Source of the DNA: Polyangiaceae bacterium | Lineage (GTDB): Bacteria; Myxococcota_A; Polyangia; Polyangiales; Polyangiaceae | Reading direction: 5' to 3' | NCBI GenBank assembly: GCA_041389725.1 | Contig: JAWKRG010000012.1 | Span: 124,001 to 188,000 of the forward strand | Length of the DNA: 64,000 bases | Shown: positions 57,470 to 64,000 of the stretch, in pieces | Layout of the letters: each line of letters begins with the position of its first letter | Position numbering within the stretch: position 1 is the first letter of the stretch | The notes under the pieces: model-generated | The model's input: the letters and a program-made list of their open reading frames with translations, nothing else | What the model was told of the DNA's origin: nothing | Databases searched by the model: none | Position numbers and translations under genes: made by a program

Positions 57470-58840
57470 TCAGAGCAGACCGTAGCGCTTCAACTTGTCA
57501 CGCAGCGTCGACCGCGGGATCCCGAGGGTACGTGCAGCTCGACTCAAGTTGCCACTCGCATCCTGAAAAGCGCAGGCGATGAGCTCGCGCTCGATCTCGC
57601 GCAGCGTTCCGCTCCCGCCGTCCACCGCGCGATAGGTTCCGGATTGTCCTGGCGGCGCAGCGCTCGTCGGCGGAACAGTTTCAGTTGCAGGCGGACCCAA
57701 ACTAGGCGGCACGGAACGCCGAAACGGTACTGGACGGCTGAGTGCCGCGTCGACATTCTCGCTCGTCAGGCTGCTGCCTTGGGACGTGATCACCACGTTT
57801 TCGATCAACGCGCGCAATTCCCGCACATTGCCTGGCCAATCATGCTCGCAAAGCAGTTGTTGCGCGTCCAGGTCGATGTCCAGCGGGGGCAACGCGTGAC
57901 GCTTGCAAAACTGCAGCATGAAGTGGCGGGCCAGAGGCACGATGTCCTCTCTGCGCTCGGCGAGTCGCGGCAGCGTCATGGTAAATCCGGCGAGACGAAA
58001 GTGCAGGTCCATGCGCAGCGTAGCTCCGTCGCCGTACGCGCCGCGGTGCGTTGCGCTCACCACCCGCGCGCTCAAGGTTTGCGGCTTGGTGCCACCCACC
58101 CGGGTAAACTCGCGGGTTTCGAGGGTGCGCAGCAACTTCGCCTGCAAGTCCCCCGGCATGTCGCCGATCTCGTCCAGAAACAGCGTGCCTTCCGCCGCCA
58201 TTTCGAACAACCCGCGCTTCATGCGACTTGCGCCGGTGAATGACCCGGCTTCGTGGCCGAACAACTCGCTCTCGAACAGGCTCGCTGACACCGCGGAGCA
58301 GTTGATGGCGACGAAGGGCATCGCCGGACCGACCGACAAGTCATGGATGGCGCGCGCGACCAGCTCCTTGCCAGTACCGCTTGCGCCCAGAATCAGCACC
58401 GAGACGTCGTGAAATCGCGCCACGCTGCGCACCTGCTCGCGGATGAGTTCGATGGCAGGGGATTGCCCCAGGAGGCGGCCCGTGGGATCCCTCCGCGCAT
58501 CGACTCCGGCCCATGCGATTAGGTTGGAGGCCGTCGTCACGAGTTGCTGTGGCGTGTAGCGAAGCACATGTAGCCGAACCTGGTCGCCCTCCCAGCCGTG
58601 GCTGACGACGAGCATGTCGCCGTCCGCGTCCTCGGGCCGGCGCCGAAGCATGGGCGCGAGCTGCTGTGCGACTGGATGGGCAAGATCTAGAATGCAAAGC
58701 CGCGCCTGGCCCAGAACTTGCGAGGCGCTGGCGTCCATGCCGACGTTGCAGAACTCCAGCCCGACTTGGCCCGCAGCGCGCTCGACGGCCGCGCACACTT
58801 CAGCGCTGCTCGAGGCAATGAAGACGGCCGCGCGAGACAT
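57470..58840 (-). CDS. Sigma54-dependent activator with degenerate receiver
   Basis: The 456-residue protein has an N-terminal receiver-like domain in which the acidic pocket is replaced by Ser (FIASSS, 8-13), though an Asp remains in LDLAHP, so phosphorylation is doubtful. The AAA+ domain (about 125-350) has Walker A GASGTGKE (152-159) and the loop GSFTGA (199-204) instead of GAFTGA. The C-terminal Fis-type helix-turn-helix (NLSRAARTLGIPRSTLRDKL) is intact. It may answer to protein partners rather than phosphate. The gene is adjacent to the PATAN-Roadblock-ParA set and divergent from the single-domain regulator. Confidence 0.93.
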   Translation of the reverse strand: MSRAAVFIASSSAEVCAAVERAAGQVGLEFCNVGMDASASQVLGQARLCILDLAHPVAQQLAPMLRRRPEDADGDMLVVSHGWEGDQVRLHVLRYTPQQLVTTASNLIAWAGVDARRDPTGRLLGQSPAIELIREQVRSVARFHDVSVLILGASGTGKELVARAIHDLSVGPAMPFVAINCSAVSASLFESELFGHEAGSFTGASRMKRGLFEMAAEGTLFLDEIGDMPGDLQAKLLRTLETREFTRVGGTKPQTLSARVVSATHRGAYGDGATLRMDLHFRLAGFTMTLPRLAERREDIVPLARHFMLQFCKRHALPPLDIDLDAQQLLCEHDWPGNVRELRALIENVVITSQGSSLTSENVDAALSRPVPFRRSVPPSLGPPATETVPPTSAAPPGQSGTYRAVDGGSGTLREIERELIACAFQDASGNLSRAARTLGIPRSTLRDKLKRYGLL

Positions 58841-58909
58841 TCCCCGTACGACGCTACACCCGTTGTGCTATGTGGGAAAGGTCGGGGACAGGGAAATCCG
58901 AGGGTGGAA

Positions 58910-59284
58910 ATGCGGACGCTTCTGATTGTCGAAGACGACCCGCCGACGGCGCGGGGGATGGCCCGCCACTTCACACAGATCGGCTACGAAGTGAGTGTGG
59001 CACCCACCTGCGCGACTGCCCTCGCGACGGCGGGCACCTACGACGTGGGAGTGTTCGACTTGCTGCTCCCGGATGGCGACGGCGTGGACGTCGCGGATGC
59101 GCTGCTCAAAAGAGGAGTGGTCAGCACCGCCGTGTTCTACTCGGGCACGACCGATGAACGCTTGTTCGTGGGGCGCGGGACGCACTTCGTCAGCAAGACG
59201 GACGGTCTGTCGGCCCTGGCGGAGGTCGTCGAGCGCGAAGCTGGAAGGCTCGATCGGGTCGTCGCGCAACAGCGAGTGCGCTAG
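58910..59284 (+). CDS. Single-domain response regulator
   Basis: A 124-residue receiver domain with the acidic pair (EDD, 8-10), phosphoacceptor Asp50 (VFDLLLPDGDG), a Thr/Ser near 78 (YSGTTDE) and a Lys (VSKTDG). There is no output domain, so it may work as a phosphate shuttle or a CheY-like effector for the neighbouring histidine kinase. The ATG at 58910 starts the conserved core; the longer open frame is a shadow over the activator gene. It is divergent from the sigma54 activator, 69 bases apart. Confidence 0.88.
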   Translation: MRTLLIVEDDPPTARGMARHFTQIGYEVSVAPTCATALATAGTYDVGVFDLLLPDGDGVDVADALLKRGVVSTAVFYSGTTDERLFVGRGTHFVSKTDGLSALAEVVEREAGRLDRVVAQQRVR

Positions 59285-59335
59285 CGCGGGTCGCGCGTCC
59301 CGGGTCGTCCTACGATGACGAGTGCGTTTCAGCGC

Positions 59336-60802
59336 CTAAAACGCGGCCAGGCGACGGGGGCCGAGCACGAAGGTTGCGGCGGCGCGCTCGGCTTGATCCA
59401 GTAGCGGCGCGGGGAACAAGCCAAGCACGACCACGCCCGTCAAGCACACCGCGATGGCGAAGGTCAGGCCGAGCCGCTGTGGCACCGGCCCCGCACCGGG
59501 ATCCGGCGTCTTCATGAACATCGCCCGGGCGATCTGCAGGTAGTAGAAGAGCCCCACCACCGACGCCACGGCGCCCACCACGACCAGCACGTGCAGTCCG
59601 GCCTTCCATGCAGCCAGGAAGATGTAGAGCTTGCCCCAGAAACCGATGACGAAAGGAATTCCTGCCAGCGAGAGCAGGAAGACGAGCATGGCGAAGGCCA
59701 GGGTGGGGGAGCGGTAGACCAATCCCTGAAACGCGCTCAGTTCGCAATCGCCGCGGTCGTCTTCGACGGCCTCCACGACCAGGAATGCTCCGACGTTCGT
59801 CAGCACGTAGGCACCGCCGTAAAAGAGCAGCATGGTGAGGGCAGGTGCGTCTCCCGGAATGAACGCGAGCAGGAAGAGTCCGATGTGACTGATCCCGGAG
59901 AACGCCAGCAATCGTTTGACGTTGGTTTGGGTGACGGCCCACAGGTTCCCGAGCACGATGCTGGCGCCGGCGAGGAGCACCAGCAGTGGTCGCAACATCG
60001 CTGAGGCGTCCAGGCCGCGCTGCAGCACCAGCGCGAGCGCGGCGAAACCTGCGAGCTTCGGCGCGACGGCCAAGAACGCAACGAAGGGCGTGTTGGCGCC
60101 CTGGTAGGTATCGGCGACCCAGAAGTGAAATGGGACCGCGCCAATCTTGAAGGCCATCCCGGCGAGTAGCAAAACAGTCCCGGCCGTGAGCATGGGGGAG
60201 GCCGGCGCGGCCACGAGTCGATCGATGGCCGTCGTTCCCGCCATACCGTACACCCACGACAGGCCGAACAGGGTCAGCGCCGTGCTGGCAACGCTCACCA
60301 AGTAGAGCTTCAGCGCGGCTTCCGGCGCTCGGGCGAGAGGCCCCTGCGTGGTGTCCGTCTTGGCATAGGCAGCCAGGACGAACAGCGGAATGCTCATCAA
60401 CTCGAAGGCGACGATGAGCAGGATCAGGTCCCGCGCGCCCGGCAGCAGGGTCATGCCCAGAACGCTGCAGAGCGTCATGAGATGAAACTCCGTCTGGCGG
60501 TGAGGGTAGTGGCGGGAAACGTGTTCGAGGCTTCCCAGCATCGCCAGCCCCCCGCTGAGCAAGAACAAGCGCTTCAAGTAGGTGCTGAAGGCCGAGCCGA
60601 CGTAGGCGCCGCCGAAAGCGCGGCCGTCGAGGTTCAGTTGAAAGCTGGCACAAAAGAGCACGAACAACGACAGCCCTGCGCTGAGCCCGAGCAACTTCCC
60701 GCTCTTCGCTCCCAACAGCAAATCCCCCACGAAGACGGACAAGATCAGGGCGACCACGCCGAGATCCAATGCCAGCGGTTGGAAGTCCAAGGCCGTCGGC
60801 AT
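59336..60802 (-). CDS. nuoN: NADH-quinone oxidoreductase subunit N
   Basis: The 488-residue polytopic protein of the Mrp-antiporter type is one of the proton-pumping membrane subunits of respiratory complex I. About fourteen hydrophobic segments are seen, with conserved Lys and Glu residues in the middle of helices (for example KIGAVPFHFWVADTYQGA near 233-250). Its ATG overlaps the nuoM stop by four bases. The gene is the last of the visible nuo cluster and converges with a response-regulator gene. Confidence 0.94.
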   Translation of the reverse strand: MPTALDFQPLALDLGVVALILSVFVGDLLLGAKSGKLLGLSAGLSLFVLFCASFQLNLDGRAFGGAYVGSAFSTYLKRLFLLSGGLAMLGSLEHVSRHYPHRQTEFHLMTLCSVLGMTLLPGARDLILLIVAFELMSIPLFVLAAYAKTDTTQGPLARAPEAALKLYLVSVASTALTLFGLSWVYGMAGTTAIDRLVAAPASPMLTAGTVLLLAGMAFKIGAVPFHFWVADTYQGANTPFVAFLAVAPKLAGFAALALVLQRGLDASAMLRPLLVLLAGASIVLGNLWAVTQTNVKRLLAFSGISHIGLFLLAFIPGDAPALTMLLFYGGAYVLTNVGAFLVVEAVEDDRGDCELSAFQGLVYRSPTLAFAMLVFLLSLAGIPFVIGFWGKLYIFLAAWKAGLHVLVVVGAVASVVGLFYYLQIARAMFMKTPDPGAGPVPQRLGLTFAIAVCLTGVVVLGLFPAPLLDQAERAAATFVLGPRRLAAF

Positions 60803-62340
60803 CACGGCTGTCCTCCCAGGATCGCGGCCAGGTAGGCGGGCGTGGAGCGATCGATGAACGACAGCACCAGGCTGGGCCAGACCCCGAACACGATGAGTGC
60901 CGTGCCGAGGATCCAAAGCGCTCCCCATTCCGTGCGCCTCGCGTCCGTGAGGTGGTCGAAGTCCTGACTCGGACCTGGCCCCCAAAAGATGGTCTTCACC
61001 GCGCGCAGTACGTACACGGCCGTGATGAAGGCCCCTAGAATCGCGGGCAGTGCCCACCACCAGTGCAGGCTTTGGAACGCCCCCACGAACACCAGCAGCT
61101 CCGCCACGAAGCCAGCCGTGCCGGGCAAGCCGAGAGACGAGAGGCAGGCCAAGGTGAAGAAGGCGGCGGTACCCGGCATCGCTTTGGCGAATCCGCCCAT
61201 CTTGGGGATGTGGCGCGTGTGCGCGCGCTCGTAGACCAGGCCCACGAGGGCGAAGAACAGCCCCGTCATGATGCCGTGCGCGAACATCTGATAGACGGCG
61301 CCGTTGAAGCCCATCGGCGTGAGGGTGGCGGCACCGAGCATGACGATGCCCATGTGGCTGACCGAAGAGTACGCAACGATGTACTTGAGGTCCTTTTGGC
61401 TCATCGCCGACATCGCGCCGTAGACCACGTTGATCACGGCGACGCCGCCGACCCAGGGTGCCCACTCTCGCGCGCCTTCAGGCAAAAGCACCATGCCGAC
61501 CCGCATCACACCGAAAGCGCCGAGCTTCATCAGCACGCCGGCGTGCAACATGCTGACCGCGGTCGGCGCCGAGGCGTGACCGTCCGGTGACCAGGTATGA
61601 AAGGGGAAGACCCCGGCAAGGGACCCGAAGCCCAACCACAGCGCCGGGAACGCCCATAGCTGCAGGCGGGAGTCGAACTTGACGCTCGCCAGGTATTGCA
61701 GATCGAAGCTCTTCTCACCCCCCGCCACGTAGAGAGCGAACATCGCCACGAGGATGAACGCCGAGCCCACGAGCAACATCAGCGTCAGCTTCATCGCGGC
61801 GTACTCGCGTCCGCCGATGTCGAGCAGCTTCCACACGAAGCGGAAGGGGCCGGCCTCGGTGACGGCGTGACTGGACCCCCAAATGCCGATCAGCAGGTAC
61901 ATCGGCAGCACGGCGATCTCGTAGAACAGAAAGAAGACGAACAGGTCCTGGGCGACGAAGACGCCAAACACGCCCGCTACCAGCAGCAGCAAGTAGATGA
62001 AGAACTCTTTCTCGCGGTTGTCGAGTGTCCAAGTCGCGAGGACACCGGCAAAGATGATGATTCCTGTCAGGAGCAGCAGCGACACGCTCCAACCGTCCGC
62101 CGCGAGCCGAAGCGTGATGCCGAGCTTCGGCACGAGCGGGTACTTCTCCTCGAACTGAAAACCGCCGAGGGCGCGGTCGTACCCCAGCGCCACGGCCACG
62201 CTCGCCGATAGAGAAACGAGAGCGGCCGCGAGCGCGACGGCTCTCACCAGCAGCCGCGCGCGACTCGGCACGAGCAGCAGTAGCGCCCCGGCCAGGGCAG
62301 GAGCCGCAACGGCGATGCTGAGTAGGGGCAAGCTCATCAT
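60802..62340 (-). CDS. nuoM: NADH-quinone oxidoreductase subunit M
   Basis: The 512-residue complex I subunit has about fourteen membrane segments with the family motifs FEIAVLPMYLLIGIWG-like (Glu helix) and FPFHTWSPDGHASAPTAVS (about 250-268). It pumps protons together with NuoL and NuoN. The ATG at 62340 overlaps the nuoL stop (ATGA); the ORF extends 15 bases further up but that start is not needed. Confidence 0.95.
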   Translation of the reverse strand: MMSLPLLSIAVAAPALAGALLLLVPSRARLLVRAVALAAALVSLSASVAVALGYDRALGGFQFEEKYPLVPKLGITLRLAADGWSVSLLLLTGIIIFAGVLATWTLDNREKEFFIYLLLLVAGVFGVFVAQDLFVFFLFYEIAVLPMYLLIGIWGSSHAVTEAGPFRFVWKLLDIGGREYAAMKLTLMLLVGSAFILVAMFALYVAGGEKSFDLQYLASVKFDSRLQLWAFPALWLGFGSLAGVFPFHTWSPDGHASAPTAVSMLHAGVLMKLGAFGVMRVGMVLLPEGAREWAPWVGGVAVINVVYGAMSAMSQKDLKYIVAYSSVSHMGIVMLGAATLTPMGFNGAVYQMFAHGIMTGLFFALVGLVYERAHTRHIPKMGGFAKAMPGTAAFFTLACLSSLGLPGTAGFVAELLVFVGAFQSLHWWWALPAILGAFITAVYVLRAVKTIFWGPGPSQDFDHLTDARRTEWGALWILGTALIVFGVWPSLVLSFIDRSTPAYLAAILGGQP

Positions 62341-64000
62341 CCGAACATCCCCCACGCCAAGAGCAGGACGGCGCCCGCCACGACGGCGTACACGTAGTCA
62401 CTGACGTTGCCCGACTGCATGCGCCGCGCCCCGCGACTGCCGACCAAGGCCGCCCAGCCCAAGAAGTTCATGACGCCGTCGACCACGTAGCGATCGAACC
62501 AGCCAATGGCGGCAGCGACGGAGAGCATGACGCGGCGAAACCCGAGCTCGTACGCGCGATCCACGGCACCCGAGCGGGCCAGTTTGCCTAGGGGCGCGAG
62601 GAACGCGAAGCTCGCTTCGCTCAGCGTGCGTCGGCCGTAGACCAGATAGGCGAGGCCGAGGCCCGCCAGGCCCAGTCCCGTGCCGAGCAAGCCGACGCTG
62701 CCCACGTGAAAGTGGTACGTCGCGCCGGAAAGCCCTGCCAAGGGTGCGCCAAAGAGCCCGACGACGACGGAGAGACCGGCGAGGATCACCAGGGGCAAGC
62801 TCATCGGCGCGCGCCCATCGTGAGCGTGGGATGCGGCACGACTTGCTTTGCCGAAGAACGCCAGGAAGACGACGCGCCCCATGTAGAACGCCGTGAGCAG
62901 CGCCGCCGCGAGCAAGGCCGCCAGGGGCGCGTAGGCTCCGCGTTCGTACAGGACTTCCAGGATCAGGTCTTTGGAGAAGAATCCGGCCAGCCCCGGAACG
63001 CCGGCCAAGGCCAAGGCACCCACGATGAAGGCGATCGCCGTCAGCCGCATCTTGCTGAACAGTCCGCCCATGTCGGATAGCTCGTTGGAATGCACGGCGT
63101 GGATGATCGCGCCTGCCCCGAGGAACAGCAGCGCTTTGAAGCAGGCGTGGGTCGTCAAGTGGAAGAACCCGGCGAAGGCAGAGCCCGCGCCCAACGCAGC
63201 CACCATGTAGCCGAGCTGAGAGCAGGTGGAGTAGGCGAGCACCTTCTTGATGTCCGTCTGCACCACCGCGATGCTTGCGGCGAACAGCGCCGTGAAGGCG
63301 CCCAGATAGGTCATGAAGGCACGCGTATCCGGGGCGGCATCGAAGAGCGGATAGGTGCGCACGACCAGGTACACCCCCGCGGCAACCATGGTCGCCGCGT
63401 GCAGCAACGCGCTGACGGGCGTGGGGCCCTCCATGGCGTCGGGCAGCCAGATGTGCAGAGGGAACTGCGCGCTCTTGCCCATGACGGCCATGAACAGCAT
63501 CGCGGTAACGAGGCTGGCGGCCCCTGCGGACAAGGCGGCGTCCCAAGCGAACCCCGAGCTCTCGCGGTAGAGCACGATCAGTGCGACAACCAGGCCCATG
63601 TCAGCGAACTTGGTGACCCAAAAAGCCTTGACGGCGGCACGGGCGGCGCTGGGCTTGCTCCAGTAGAAGCCGATCAGCAGATAGCTCGTCAGCCCCACGA
63701 GCTCCCAGCCCATGAACAGCTGAAGCACGTTTGGAGCCAGCACCAGCAGGTTCATCGCCACGATGAACAGCGAGTGGAATGCGAAGTAGCGACCGAAGGC
63801 GGCCGGTGGCTCCTCAGCCATGTACTCGAGGGAGAACAGCTGGACCAAGAACGCCACACCGGTGACGACGACGAGCATCAGGGAGCTGATGCCGTCGATG
63901 CGAAGGCCCACCTGAGCTGCACTTCGCCCTTCGACGGGAAGCCAACGGGCGAGCTCGAGGATCACGCGATCGGGCTCCGCCAGCTGTTGGCTCAGCAAGG
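62337..64000 (-). CDS. nuoL: NADH-quinone oxidoreductase subunit L, 5' end outside window
   Basis: The last about 550 residues of the largest antiporter-like complex I subunit are visible; the N-terminus lies beyond the right edge. Landmarks are FMGWELVGLTSYLLIGFYW, SAQFPLHIWLPDAMEGPTPVSALLHAATMV and the C-terminal amphipathic region. The segment includes the helix with KVLAYSTCSQLGYM. It is the start of the nuoL-nuoM-nuoN run and presumably continues into nuoK upstream. Confidence 0.95.
   Translation of the reverse strand, partial: LLSQQLAEPDRVILELARWLPVEGRSAAQVGLRIDGISSLMLVVVTGVAFLVQLFSLEYMAEEPPAAFGRYFAFHSLFIVAMNLLVLAPNVLQLFMGWELVGLTSYLLIGFYWSKPSAARAAVKAFWVTKFADMGLVVALIVLYRESSGFAWDAALSAGAASLVTAMLFMAVMGKSAQFPLHIWLPDAMEGPTPVSALLHAATMVAAGVYLVVRTYPLFDAAPDTRAFMTYLGAFTALFAASIAVVQTDIKKVLAYSTCSQLGYMVAALGAGSAFAGFFHLTTHACFKALLFLGAGAIIHAVHSNELSDMGGLFSKMRLTAIAFIVGALALAGVPGLAGFFSKDLILEVLYERGAYAPLAALLAAALLTAFYMGRVVFLAFFGKASRAASHAHDGRAPMSLPLVILAGLSVVVGLFGAPLAGLSGATYHFHVGSVGLLGTGLGLAGLGLAYLVYGRRTLSEASFAFLAPLGKLARSGAVDRAYELGFRRVMLSVAAAIGWFDRYVVDGVMNFLGWAALVGSRGARRMQSGNVSDYVYAVVAGAVLLLAWGMFG

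Overview
The window is GC-rich chromosomal DNA that looks like Myxococcota, probably a Polyangia-like lineage. The indications are Ser/Gly-rich lipoproteins with Cys-rich repeats, eukaryotic-type Ser/Thr kinases with C-terminal membrane anchors, paired TPR/PEGA-like proteins, PATAN (DUF4388) and Roadblock/LC7 domains, sigma54 activators and very long TPR proteins. No rRNA, tRNA, insertion sequence, prophage or CRISPR array was recognised. Coding density is very high and many genes overlap by 4 bases (ATGA/GTGA).

Layout. 1-13.1 kb: the 3' end of an unknown gene, uracil phosphoribosyltransferase (upp), a small exported protein, one 3,474-residue TPR protein filling 10.4 kb, and a bile-acid:sodium-symporter-family transporter. 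13.2-24.9 kb: a small Cys-rich protein, a LysM/alpha-beta hydrolase, a DUF4920 lipoprotein, a CcmH-like protein, a lipoprotein, a MenA-like prenyltransferase, a short-chain dehydrogenase, a UvrD-type helicase, an iron-type alcohol dehydrogenase, and a TPR protein coupled to a Ser/Thr kinase. 25-27.8 kb: a lipoprotein with four 41-residue Cys-rich repeats, a CD225/dispanin-like protein and a lipoprotein with SH3/Tudor-like repeats.

27.8-35 kb (minus strand): a tightly coupled nine-gene unit. An Rrf2 regulator is followed by cysK, an E1-like enzyme, a ubiquitin-like sulfur carrier (CysO type), a short protein carrying the E1 N-terminal arm, a CysM-type synthase and a JAMM peptidase (Mec type). 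Two exported proteins end it, the first apparently starting at CTG. This is the protein-thiocarboxylate route to cysteine, as known for mycobacterial CysO/CysM/Mec, with extra genes. A palindrome and a TTGACA lie in front of the regulator.

35-51 kb: a secernin-like protein, a metzincin lipoprotein, another Cys-rich lipoprotein, a second TPR-protein/kinase pair, an esterase with a beta-barrel-like protein, a Cys-tailed lipoprotein with an NtrC-type regulator and a His-rich sensor kinase, a MATE exporter, a 30-residue peptide gene ending at a strong terminator, an acyl-CoA synthetase, and an acidic membrane protein with a duplicated four-Cys domain.

51-59.3 kb (mostly minus strand): a signalling gene set holding a protoglobin-type sensor, an ODP-type (oxygen-binding di-iron) metallo-beta-lactamase-fold protein, two Roadblock proteins, a ParA-like ATPase, a REC-DUF4388-TPR regulator, a PAS histidine kinase, a PATAN protein and a sigma54 activator with a degenerate receiver, plus a divergent single-domain response regulator. 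I consider this the best candidate for an undescribed system: an O2/redox-sensing switch with a MinD/ParA-Roadblock output. 59.3-64 kb: nuoN, nuoM and the 3' part of nuoL (respiratory complex I).
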